Source: Phormidium sp. FACHB-1136
GTDB lineage: Bacteria > Cyanobacteriota > Cyanobacteriia > Phormidesmidales > Phormidesmidaceae
Reading direction: 5' to 3'
Assembly: GCF_014697375.1 (NCBI RefSeq)
Contig: NZ_JACJRS010000009.1
Coordinates: 24,722 to 88,721 of the forward strand
DNA length: 64,000 bases
Each line of letters begins with the position of its first letter. Position 1 is the first letter of the stretch. The translations under genes were made by a program, and so were the position numbers. This document shows, piece after piece, positions 50,710 through 58,737 of this stretch. The notes beneath the pieces were generated by a model. It ran no database searches. It was not told the DNA's origin and worked only from the letters and a program-made list of their open reading frames with translations.

Positions 50710-51987
50710 CTAGGGCCGTTGAATGATGGTTTCCATCGCCCGACGCTTGGCGGCATCCACCCCAAACATGCGCACGTAGTTCCCCTGATGATCGTTGAGA
50801 CAAGTGGCTAGTTGGGCGAGGGTTTCGGCAGAGGAGGCAGGGGCGATGGTGCGGCAGCTTTGCCAGGAACCCATCTTAAACCGACGCGGCTCCACGTATT
50901 CCACCCCAATGGCATAGCCTTGACTGACGAGGGACTGCACCTGCTGGGCCACGGTTGGGTCAATCGGCGTGCCGCTGGGTGGGCTGGCGGGTTGGGACTG
51001 GGCTGGGGCGTGACGGTCGGCGACGGGAACGACTTGGGGAACGGTTTGGCTAGGGGCTTCAGCCGTGGAGAACCGGGCGGCGGGTTCCGGGTTCTGGCGG
51101 CGACGGTCGTAGAGGGCTTGGTTGTAGGTTTGCACCAGGCGCATATCCCGCAGGCGATGCTGTTCTTTGACGATCCGTTCCCCCTGGTCGATCAGGTGGG
51201 GGAGGCGAAAATCGGGGGTGTGGAAGGTGGGGGGCTGGGTTGTATTGACCACCGAGGCTCCCACTTTTTCAATACCGACCCGGTCGATAAAGGCTTCAAT
51301 TTGCTCATCAAACAGGCGAGACCGCAGCGCCCCATAAAAATCCACCGATTGATCCAAAAAGTGATCGACCAGGGTGGTCACATCCTGCCTGGAGAGGCCA
51401 TCTTCGGAAAAAATGCCGCCCACGATGCCGATTTTGTCCTCGCGGCTGGGCTCCCAGTAGAACTTTTCCATCCGCCCATCCCGCACCAGGGGGGCATAGA
51501 GGGTGGCAAAGTCGTTGCCTGTTACCACAATCGGCACTCGGTGTAGGGGGGTGTCGTCGTAGCTGCCGGGGAGTTGCACGTTGGTGGGATTATCGGCAAT
51601 GTTCATCAGCGTGGCGTTGACGAGTTGGGTGTTCACCGTGTATTGGGTGCCCGCATCCACTCGGCCCGCCCCGGCATCGAGGTCGTTGATCATCAGCACC
51701 GCCATCTTGCCCCGCACCCGAATCAGCTCCGCCGCCTCCCGATAGCGCAGCCGAATGAGGCGGGAGGGATCTCCGGCATCGGGGCTTTCCAATTCCCCAG
51801 CGGAAATGTGGACGACCTCAACCCCCATTTTTTGGTAGACCAATTCGCACTGAAAGGTTTTGCCTTCCCCCTTGTGCCCGTGGATGCCCAGAATTAGCGG
51901 CACTTTCACCTTGGGTAGATCGATAAAATTCTTGGTGATGTGAACCGCCAGTTTTTTCAGAAAACGTGGCGCAATGTAGAAGGTCAT
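50710..51987 (-). CDS. rca: Rubisco activase with C-terminal RbcS-like (SSUL) domain
   Basis: Rubisco activase is an AAA+ motor that frees Rubisco from inhibitory sugar phosphates. Residues 1-270 form the AAA+ part: LILGIHGHKGEGKTFQCELV (Walker A), AVLMINDLDAGAGR (Walker B), PIVVTGNDFATLYAPLVRDG and GRMEKFYW (sensor region). After a Pro/Ala/Gln linker, residues 340-425 resemble the Rubisco small subunit: QVQSLVSQGYAIGVEYVEPR, RRFKMGSWQSC, and LATCLNDHQGNYVRMFGVD. Such SSUL tails target the activase to carboxysomes by binding Rubisco. No redox Cys pair of the plant type is clear. It is not next to rbcLS here. Confidence 0.95.
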   Translation of the reverse strand: MTFYIAPRFLKKLAVHITKNFIDLPKVKVPLILGIHGHKGEGKTFQCELVYQKMGVEVVHISAGELESPDAGDPSRLIRLRYREAAELIRVRGKMAVLMINDLDAGAGRVDAGTQYTVNTQLVNATLMNIADNPTNVQLPGSYDDTPLHRVPIVVTGNDFATLYAPLVRDGRMEKFYWEPSREDKIGIVGGIFSEDGLSRQDVTTLVDHFLDQSVDFYGALRSRLFDEQIEAFIDRVGIEKVGASVVNTTQPPTFHTPDFRLPHLIDQGERIVKEQHRLRDMRLVQTYNQALYDRRRQNPEPAARFSTAEAPSQTVPQVVPVADRHAPAQSQPASPPSGTPIDPTVAQQVQSLVSQGYAIGVEYVEPRRFKMGSWQSCRTIAPASSAETLAQLATCLNDHQGNYVRMFGVDAAKRRAMETIIQRP

Positions 51988-52079
51988 GGGGAATCTAGCC
52001 CGGTGAAACTCCTTTGTACTCTACTACGCCGTTGATCTCCCCTCAAACCACCTTAAAACCACCCTATTCGGTACCTGCA

Positions 52080-52316
52080 ATGCTCTTCAAGCTCTTGATT
52101 ATCCTCCACACCCTAGGGGCCACCGTGTGGACAGGCGGACATCTGGTGCTGTTATTGGGCACCCTGGCCCTGGCTATCCACGCCCGATTCTTCATCATCC
52201 CCAACCTGTCGGCGGAAACCCTCAAGTCCCTGGCCTTTCACATTGTGGGCGTCACCACCCTCGCCGTTCTCTTTGTGGTGCTGGGGGCTGGCATTCGCCT
52301 CGGCGGGCTGACCTGA
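52080..52316 (+). pseudogene. CopD-family membrane protein with apparent internal deletion
   Basis: The first 22 residues (MLFKLLIILHTLGATVWTGG) match the start of a CopD-like family that, from memory, is about 150 residues in cyanobacteria. The end (ALAIHARFFIIPNLSAETLK, then VGVTTLAVLFVVLGAGIRLG) matches the end of the same family. The middle, with about 80 residues and two or more membrane helices, is absent, and the join near GGHLVLLLG is in frame. Only 78 residues remain. It may be a dead remnant or a shortened protein still made. ATG 52080 has no strong ribosome site. Confidence 0.6.
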
Positions 52317-52616
52317 GCACCGTCCTCAACCGTCAAAGCCTACTCTGCCTATGGAGATTTGAGGACACACCTTAGGGGAAATCTCTGTTGCAACTCTGGC
52401 GCAATCCCCTTGAGATTAAGGGTTTCAACGACTGCGCCACCCAAACCAATCGGGGTGGTGGAACCAATCATTAAGATAATCCTCTAAACTCCGACCGGAA
52501 TACCGGGGTTTATGCAAGAATAGGGAAACGATGGTGCCCAGGCCGCACCAATCGTTTGTCTGGTGGCGCGTGGTGATCGGCTGCGCCCTGTTATTGAGAT
52601 TCCTAGGAGATTTGTG

Positions 52617-53252
52617 ATGACCCTACAACTTGGCGATCAAGTTCCCAACTTTACCCAGCAAAGCAGCGAGGGTGAAATCAACTTCTACGACTGGGCGGGC
52701 GATAGCTGGGTGGTGCTGTTCTCCCACCCCGCCGACTACACTCCCGTTTGCACCACCGAACTGGGCAGCGTAGCTAAGCTCAAAGGCGAATTTGACAAGC
52801 GCGGCGTCAAAGTCATCGCCCTCAGCGTCGATAGCGCTGAATCCCACAACGGCTGGATTGGCGACATCACCGAAACCCAGGGCGTGGCGGTCAACTACCC
52901 CATCCTGGCCGACGAAGACAAAAAAGTCTCCGACCTCTACGGCATGATTCACCCCAACGCCAACGCCAAACTCACCGTGCGGAGCGTGTTTGTGATTGAC
53001 CCTGCCAAGAAACTGCGCCTCACCATCACCTATCCCCCCAGCACCGGACGCAACTTTGCCGAAATCCTGCGGGTGATCGACTCCCTACAACTGACCGACA
53101 ACTACAGCGTAGCCACCCCCGTAGACTGGAAGGATGGCGATGATGTGGTGGTTTCCCCCGCCATTCCCACGGAAGAGGCCCGTCAGCGCTTTCCTAAGGG
53201 CGTGACCGAAATCAAGCCCTACCTGCGCATGACCCCTCAACCCAACAAATAA
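52617..53252 (+). CDS. 1-Cys peroxiredoxin (Prx6 type)
   Basis: 1-Cys peroxiredoxins reduce hydrogen and lipid peroxides. The catalytic block is HPADYTPVCTTELGSVAKLK with the single peroxidatic Cys near residue 46; no resolving Cys pair is seen. The longer C-terminal dimer domain (FAEILRVIDSLQLTDNYSVA, TPVDWKDGDDVVVSPAI) is typical of Prx6. ATG 52617 follows AGGAG by seven bases and gives 211 residues, the usual length. The 300 bases upstream hold no gene; a promoter is likely near 52450-52530. A terminator follows. Confidence 0.95.
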   Translation: MTLQLGDQVPNFTQQSSEGEINFYDWAGDSWVVLFSHPADYTPVCTTELGSVAKLKGEFDKRGVKVIALSVDSAESHNGWIGDITETQGVAVNYPILADEDKKVSDLYGMIHPNANAKLTVRSVFVIDPAKKLRLTITYPPSTGRNFAEILRVIDSLQLTDNYSVATPVDWKDGDDVVVSPAIPTEEARQRFPKGVTEIKPYLRMTPQPNK

Positions 53253-53302
53253 GTTTCCTTCACACACCTCGGTCAGCCTGTAACCTCTGACCGTTAACCC
53301 CA

Positions 53303-53333
53303 AGGGCGCATTCCAACGAGTGCGCCTTTTTTG
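53303..53333 (+). terminator. Terminator after peroxiredoxin gene
   Basis: GGCGCA and TGCGCC form a stem with a 10-base loop, followed by TTTTTTGT, about 50 bases after the stop codon. Confidence 0.8.
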
Positions 53334-53399
53334 TGCTGTTTGCACGGCTTTCTTCATCCTTTGGGGGATGGGATCGACGCCATCGTGATCTAATCCTAA

Positions 53400-53452
53400 A
53401 TCCGGCTTGTTTACCCCCGGTATCAGCGGGCAAGGAGACCTCGCCCCTAGGG
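53400..53452. repeat. Dispersed GAGGTCTCCTCGCC-type repeat, copy 4
   Basis: AATCCGGCTTG-like flank (53397 on), then GGTATCAGCGGGCAAGGAG and ACCTCGCCCCTAGGG. The flank matches copy 1 at 0.8 kb (AATCCGGCT, GGTACCAGCGGGC), showing that the two share a unit of at least about 50 bases. Confidence 0.7.
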
Positions 53453-53507
53453 TTTGCTGGGCTGGGAATCGGGGTGATTCGATGGGGATTGGGTATAAGG
53501 TTGCAGG

Positions 53508-54245
53508 TTAGGGCGTCGTCGGTGGGGAGGAATTGAACTTAATGCGGCCACTAATGTCCTGAAACAGGGTTTCCATTAACTCTGGGGTAACGCCACCTGG
53601 AATGAGCAAATCGTTCATTAAAAAGGTGGGGGTACTTGCCAGTTCTAGGCGCTGGGCTAAGGCCAAATCTTGCTGAACGGTGGCCTCTGCTTCAGGGCTA
53701 GCCCGGTCGCGGTTAAACCGCTCCAAATCTAGCCCCATGGCCGTGGCTAATTCGAGATAGAGATCCTCCCCTAGCCGTTCCTGGTTGGCAAAGAGGCCAT
53801 CGTGGTACAACCAAAATTGCCCCTGTTGACCTGCGGCCCAGGCGGCTTTCGCGGCTGGGGTAGCTTCGGGGTGAATGTTGTTGAGGGGAAAGTGCTTATA
53901 AACGTAGAGTAAATCCTCCTGATGACGACGCACAAAGTCTTTCATCTGGGCAGCGGAAACAGCGCAGTAGGGGCACTGAAAATCGGAAAACTTAAACAGC
54001 ACAATGGCGGCATTGGGGTTGCCCTGGGTTGCTGACGTCGCCAGCAAGTCTGCTCGATCTAAACGGGTGATGACCTCGGTCACCAGCGCCTGCCGAGGCC
54101 CCGTAGGCACTGGCTCGTTAGCCCCCAAAAGCCCCTGCCAGGGCACCAAAGCCAGCATGGGCACCACCAACCCTAAAAGCATCATCCCCAAGCAAAACCA
54201 TAGCAACCGCTTAGAACGCAGAAGTTTTTGCCAGATTTGTTCCAT
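53508..54245 (-). CDS. DsbA-family thioredoxin-fold protein, membrane anchored
   Basis: DsbA-like proteins handle disulfide bonds outside the cytoplasm. One hydrophobic helix at the amino end (LLWFCLGMMLLGLVVPMLAL) anchors the protein. The active site is FSDFQCPYCAVSAAQ (CPYC), and the cis-Pro loop is LASTPTFLMNDLLIPGG. YKHFPLNNIHPEATPAAKAA fits the subgroup with BdbD-like proteins. It is 245 residues long. It is divergent from the carbonic-anhydrase-like gene, with a hairpin between them. Confidence 0.9.
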   Translation of the reverse strand: MEQIWQKLLRSKRLLWFCLGMMLLGLVVPMLALVPWQGLLGANEPVPTGPRQALVTEVITRLDRADLLATSATQGNPNAAIVLFKFSDFQCPYCAVSAAQMKDFVRRHQEDLLYVYKHFPLNNIHPEATPAAKAAWAAGQQGQFWLYHDGLFANQERLGEDLYLELATAMGLDLERFNRDRASPEAEATVQQDLALAQRLELASTPTFLMNDLLIPGGVTPELMETLFQDISGRIKFNSSPPTTP

Positions 54246-54300
54246 GGTCTTCCTTGTAGGGTGGTCGGCACCTAGGACGGAGATGAGGATGGCAATCCTA

Positions 54301-54340
54301 TATCTTCCAGCCTTTGGGATGGAATCAAGGCTGGAAGATA
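54301..54340. promoter_or_regulatory. Perfect 14-bp inverted repeat between divergent genes
   Basis: TATCTTCCAGCCTT at 54301-54314 and its exact complement at 54327-54340 flank a 12-base loop. The neighbours are read away from it, so it is not a terminator; an operator or transcript leader structure is more likely. Confidence 0.5.
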
Positions 54341-54415
54341 CCGCTGGGTGTCGTCGTAATGCCCTTATATTAAAGGCTGTCTTGCCCCTGTCATCTACCT
54401 GCTTAAGCGACGGCT

Positions 54416-55009
54416 ATGTCTCCCTCTGCGAACGGCCCCGACTCGACCGCCCCCCAACCGCCCCAGATGGCCCGCCATTTGGGACACTGTGGCTGTGATC
54501 GCCGCTGGTTTCTGAGGGTAGGGCTTTGGGGGGCAGTGGCCTGCCCACTTTTGGGCAAACCTCAACTGGCCCAGGCCGAACCCCACCCAGCCCAGGCCCT
54601 TGTCCTAAGCTGCATAGACTTTCGCATGGTAGAGGCCGAGCAGCAGTTCTTGGCCCAAAAGCAACTGAGCCATCGCTATGACTGGGTCGCCTTGGCCGGA
54701 TCGTCCCTGGCGCTGGCGGGCTTTCCCCACGCCGCCGAGGCCGAAACGTTTTGGGATCAGCTTGAGATTTCCCAACAACTGCACCACATTAACCGCGTCA
54801 TCCTCCTCGACCACCAAGACTGCGGAGCCTACGCCAACCACGTTGACCCTACCCTCAGCCAAGATCCCCAGCGGGAGCAACAGGTTCACGCCATCTACCT
54901 AAACCAGGCTTACCGCGCCATTACCGCCAAATATCCCGATCTCAGCGTGGAACTCTATTTCCTCCGCCTTGATGGCACCGCTTACCCGGTGTTGCCCACC
55001 GTAGCCTAG
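54416..55009 (+). CDS. Tat-exported beta-carbonic-anhydrase-like protein
   Basis: The amino end has a twin-arginine signal (RRWFLRVGLWGAVACPLLG, mature from about LAQAEP). The domain carries beta-carbonic-anhydrase elements: ALVLSCIDFRM, with the Cys-x-Asp-x-Arg zinc and catalytic dyad, and LLDHQDCGAYANH with the His-x-x-Cys ligands. All three zinc ligands are in place. LAGSSLALAG sits where the classical GN(A/S)G segment lies. It belongs to a divergent group, and carbonic anhydrase activity is not certain. Tat export suggests that it is folded in the cytoplasm before export. The length is 197 residues. Confidence 0.8.
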   Translation: MSPSANGPDSTAPQPPQMARHLGHCGCDRRWFLRVGLWGAVACPLLGKPQLAQAEPHPAQALVLSCIDFRMVEAEQQFLAQKQLSHRYDWVALAGSSLALAGFPHAAEAETFWDQLEISQQLHHINRVILLDHQDCGAYANHVDPTLSQDPQREQQVHAIYLNQAYRAITAKYPDLSVELYFLRLDGTAYPVLPTVA

Positions 55010-55080
55010 CCCCGGTGATATCTCGCGACCAGCACGGTTAGTCCGGTGGGCTGATGTGCCCGGTTCGTTGAGTGGAATTG

Positions 55081-55800
55081 TTATGGCAGGGTGAGATCGA
55101 TGCCGTCGGGGAGTTGGGCACCCGTCAGATCGGTCTGGGTGAGGATGGCCCCGGTGAGGTCGGCCCCGCGCAGGTCGGCCCCGCACAACATGGCCCCGGT
55201 GAAGTCGGCATAGCTGAGGTCGGCCCCTTGCAGGTTGGCTTGGCTGAGGTTGGTTTTGGGGGCATCGGGCCGAAAGCCTTGGCCGAGGCGAGCGCGGCAG
55301 AGTTTGGCCCCTTGCAGGTTGGCCCCCACCAAGGAGGCTCCGTTGAGGTGGGCATAGCTGAGGTTAGCGGTGCTCAGGTTGGCCCCATTCAGGTTGGTGG
55401 CTTGGTCGGAACTGGGGCGAAAATCGGCTTCGATCAACAGTGCCTGGGTAAGATCGGCCCCTTGGAAGTTCACTCCGCAGAGAATGGCCTTGACCAGGTT
55501 GGCGGCAGTGAGCACCGCCTCGGCAAACACGGCCCCGCTGAGGTCGGCGTCGCGCAGTTGAATTTGGACACCGTGGGCCTGGGTAAAATCAGCTCCCCAC
55601 AAAAGGGCTTCGCTGAGGTCGGCCTGGGTGAAGGTGCTACGGATAAAGCGGGTGCGCCCTAGGCGAGATTGGCGCAGATCGCTATGGCTGAAGTCGGCCC
55701 CGCTGAGGTCGGCCTGGAGGAGGTCGATTTCTAGCAAGGTCAGGCCCGTAAAGGTGCGATTCCCCGCCCGATAGCGGTCTAAGATTTCGCCAGCATTCAT
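55081..55800 (-). CDS. Pentapeptide repeat protein
   Basis: 239 residues made mostly of A(D/N)LXX repeats (LLQADLSGADFSHSDLRQSR, GADLTQALLIEADF, GANLSTANLSYAHLNGASLV), with a short interruption at FRPSSDQATNLN and at LGQGFRPDAPKTNL. The amino end MNAGEILDRYRAGNRTFTGL is a common opening of cyanobacterial pentapeptide proteins and resembles that of the 21142 gene (LLERYALGERDFRSVQL). No other domain is seen, and the role is unknown. It may be transcribed from the region near 55805. Confidence 0.9.
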   Translation of the reverse strand: MNAGEILDRYRAGNRTFTGLTLLEIDLLQADLSGADFSHSDLRQSRLGRTRFIRSTFTQADLSEALLWGADFTQAHGVQIQLRDADLSGAVFAEAVLTAANLVKAILCGVNFQGADLTQALLIEADFRPSSDQATNLNGANLSTANLSYAHLNGASLVGANLQGAKLCRARLGQGFRPDAPKTNLSQANLQGADLSYADFTGAMLCGADLRGADLTGAILTQTDLTGAQLPDGIDLTLP

Positions 55801-55893
55801 AGGTCTACCGTGGCCAAAACACCCCAGCAGTGTACTGCATTCTCATCCCTCCCCTAGACCCAGGGCGGAATTTTGCCGTTGGGGAATCGCCCG

Positions 55894-57477
55894 CTAGGCG
55901 GCCATGGTGACGGGTTCTGGCTGGGGAACCCTCTCTGGAGCCAGCGGATCGAACCCAAGCTGATCGCTGATGCGGCGACGTACCAGGGATCGGTATTCCC
56001 AAAAATGTTCTCCGGCAGCACAGAGCCCCAGGTAGGTATTGAGAATGTGGGGGCGCTGGAGCAGGATAATCCCCAGTTGCCGCCAAAATTGCCCGCGAAT
56101 GTCGGGTCGGCGAATACCCTGGTGCCAAATCACCTGGGCCACCAGGCGCAGCCCTTTGCCGAGGGGGAACTGCATGGCCTGGTGATCGTGCCGACGGCTG
56201 CTGAGGTTGAGGCACTGCCGAAGGCAGCGGTCAAGGTAAGCTTCCGGGTCGTAGAGCATCCAAATGCCCTGGACATACTCGCGGGCGATGGTGGCGATGG
56301 GGCGGGTGGGAACAAAGTTCATCAGGGTATTTTGATCCCCCGTGGGGTGGCCATTGGCGGCCAATAAGCGCCCTTCCCGGTGCAGCCGTTCCCACAGGGC
56401 CGTATTGGGGAGAGCCTGGAGGATACCCAGCATGGGTTGGGGAATACTGGTGGATTTCACAAAGGCTTGGATGCGATTCCCGGCTCCCTCCCGTTCGCCA
56501 TCGAAGCCGAGGATAAACCCGGCATAGATCAGCAGTCCGGCGGCGTTAATTTTGGCGCAGGCTTCCACGAGGGGGTTGCGGGTGTTTTGCACCTTGCGGG
56601 TGATGTGCAGACTGTCTTGGTCGGGGGTTTCAATGCCCAAAAACACGCCAAAGAACCCAGCCTGCCCCATGAGGTCTAGCAGTTCCTCGTCCTCCGCCAG
56701 GTTCACCGAGGCTTCGGTTAAAAAGGTAAACGGGTAGCGATGCTGCTGCATCCAGGGAATCAGATCCCGCAGGAAGGCTTTGACATTGCGTTGGTTGCCA
56801 ATAAAATTGTCATCGACGATGAACAGTGACCCCCGCCAGCCCAGATCGTAAAGCGCCTGGAGTTCGGCTAGGGCTTGGCTAGGGGTTTTGGTGCGGGGCT
56901 TGCGGCCATAGAGGGAAATGATGTCGCAAAATTCGCAGTTAAAGGGGCACCCCCGCGAGAACTGGATCGCCATCATCAGGTAGGCGTCCCGTTGCAGCAG
57001 GTCGAAGCGGGGCCGGGGGCTTTGGCTGACATCGGGCTTGTCGGCGGATCGAAAGATGCCCTCGGTGTCGCCGCGTTCTAGCGCCTCCAGGAAGGGGGGC
57101 ACCGTCATTTCCCCTTCGTCCAACACCAAAAAGTTGGCCCCCGCGCCCAGGGCATCTTCCGGCACCGAGGTAGGGTAGGGGCCACCCACCGCCACGGGTT
57201 TACCCAGGCGCACAGCCCGTTGAATCAGGGCCAAAAAATCCGGCTTTTGGACAATCATGGCGGAAATGATCACCAGATCGCACCAGTCCCAATCGGCTTG
57301 GGTTTCTAGGGCCACATTGCGATCACAGAAGCGAATCTCCCAATGATCAGGCAGCATCGCCGCCACGGTGATGATCCCCAGGGGCGGAATCACGGCCTTC
57401 AGTCCGGCGATCTCCATAAAGCGGTCGTAGGACCAAAAGGATTGGGGAAACTTGGGATAGAGCAGTAGGGCTTTCAT
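55894..57477 (-). CDS. B12-binding-domain radical SAM protein
   Basis: The first 150 residues are a Rossmann-type cobalamin-binding domain (KAVIPPLGIITVAAMLPDHW, LVIISAMIVQ, AVGGPYPTSVPED). The radical SAM core follows with its iron-sulfur motif CPFNCEFCD (CxxxCxxC) in AIQFSRGCPFNCEFC, and then FIVDDNFIGNQ and FFGVFLGIETPD. The last 150 residues resemble DUF4070. This architecture occurs in enzymes that methylate lipids or hopanoid-like molecules, but the substrate here is unknown. It is 527 residues long. Confidence 0.9.
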   Translation of the reverse strand: MKALLLYPKFPQSFWSYDRFMEIAGLKAVIPPLGIITVAAMLPDHWEIRFCDRNVALETQADWDWCDLVIISAMIVQKPDFLALIQRAVRLGKPVAVGGPYPTSVPEDALGAGANFLVLDEGEMTVPPFLEALERGDTEGIFRSADKPDVSQSPRPRFDLLQRDAYLMMAIQFSRGCPFNCEFCDIISLYGRKPRTKTPSQALAELQALYDLGWRGSLFIVDDNFIGNQRNVKAFLRDLIPWMQQHRYPFTFLTEASVNLAEDEELLDLMGQAGFFGVFLGIETPDQDSLHITRKVQNTRNPLVEACAKINAAGLLIYAGFILGFDGEREGAGNRIQAFVKSTSIPQPMLGILQALPNTALWERLHREGRLLAANGHPTGDQNTLMNFVPTRPIATIAREYVQGIWMLYDPEAYLDRCLRQCLNLSSRRHDHQAMQFPLGKGLRLVAQVIWHQGIRRPDIRGQFWRQLGIILLQRPHILNTYLGLCAAGEHFWEYRSLVRRRISDQLGFDPLAPERVPQPEPVTMAA

Positions 57478-57829
57478 GGATGTGATCGGATACCTTTAGA
57501 AATCGCTCTCCAGGAAGCTGGCCTCAGCATAGTGGGCCTGTCTGGTTCTGCCCTGCCAAAATGCCTATCCGCCCGCCAAAATGAACAATGGCCCCACTCC
57601 GAAAAGCAGGGCCATCGCACTCAGGTATAGGGGATTCGGTATAGATCGGTCGGTGTAGGTGAGCCTGTATCGCGGCCAGAAGGCTAGGATACGGGTTGGC
57701 TTAAGGGGGTTCACATAGGTGCCGGGTGGCTTGGGTACAGAATAGGGGAGTTCCTGTAAAGGAATGATAAGGCCATGATGAAGGTTTTCCGAAGAATTGC
57801 GGTATTCACTTATCCTCCAGGTATGGCCC
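57478..57829. other. Intergenic region, nothing recognised
   Basis: 352 bases between the radical SAM gene and comB. I see no gene, strong hairpin or repeat. The AT-richer part near 57760-57820 may include a terminator or leader. Confidence 0.3.
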
Positions 57830-58561
57830 CTAGCGCACCAACACCCCCGCCGTTTGCTGAATGGGCACCACGTTCAACACATCTAACTGAGCGCAGTATT
57901 TCAAGTCGGCTTCGTTGTTGAGGCGTAGTAGCCGTTGGCCGTGGCTGGCGTGGTGCATGAGATCCAGCAGTTGATCTTGCCATTGTTGATAGAGGCTAAC
58001 GGCCCCAATCACCGCATCGTTGCCCGCCAACTCTTTGAAGCTTTGCCCGGTGGCGTCCAAAATGCCCTGGATGATGGCCCCAGCGCAGACGGTGTCCTCT
58101 AGGGAGTAGGTGCCTTCCCAGCCAGAGCCCACGAGCCACACGGTTTCCGGGTTGCGATCCAGCAAAAAATCCACCACGGCCTTGCGGGTAGTGAGGGCGG
58201 CGGTAATCACCGTGGGGGCGTGCTCAATGCGTTTGAGGCAGCGGGTGCCGTTGGTGGTAGACATAAACAACCGCTTGCCCCCCGACTGGTCTGCCGAATG
58301 ATCCAGCGGCGAATTGCCCAGATCGCAACCTTCCACCATGCCGCCACCCCGTTCCCCCGCCCGCAGGCGTTTGTCGCTGGGCCAATCGGCACTGACCGCC
58401 AGGAGTTCATCGATATCGCTAAACACCTGGATGGCTTCGGCCCCGGCAGCCAACGCGGCGGCCATGGTAGAGGTGGCCCGCAGCACGTCGATGGCAATGG
58501 CACAGTCGGGGGTGGCCCCATCGGGCACTTCTTCAGGGATGTGATAGAGAAATAGCTTCAC
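57830..58561 (-). CDS. comB: 2-phosphosulfolactate phosphatase (ComB family)
   Basis: In methanogens ComB makes sulfolactate for coenzyme M; cyanobacteria have the family with an unsettled role. Blocks include [20 protein letters not shown] near the start, [32 protein letters not shown], and [20 protein letters not shown]. The length of 243 residues is normal. The neighbouring genes do not form a pathway, so the physiological substrate is not implied by context. Confidence 0.92.
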   Translation of the reverse strand: MKLFLYHIPEEVPDGATPDCAIAIDVLRATSTMAAALAAGAEAIQVFSDIDELLAVSADWPSDKRLRAGERGGGMVEGCDLGNSPLDHSADQSGGKRLFMSTTNGTRCLKRIEHAPTVITAALTTRKAVVDFLLDRNPETVWLVGSGWEGTYSLEDTVCAGAIIQGILDATGQSFKELAGNDAVIGAVSLYQQWQDQLLDLMHHASHGQRLLRLNNEADLKYCAQLDVLNVVPIQQTAGVLVR

Positions 58562-58737
58562 GGCGGGGAGATCTCAACTCAGTGATGATGGGCAAAGGGG
58601 GCGTGGCCTAATGTTTTAGACGGGCAGTAACCCAGTTTATGACGTTTCGTCCGGGTCTGCGGCACAGAAACAGCATAAAAAAACCTAGGGGCACGGCCAA
58701 GGAAATCATGCAGGTGGCCCCCTGCCGTGAGGATGAG

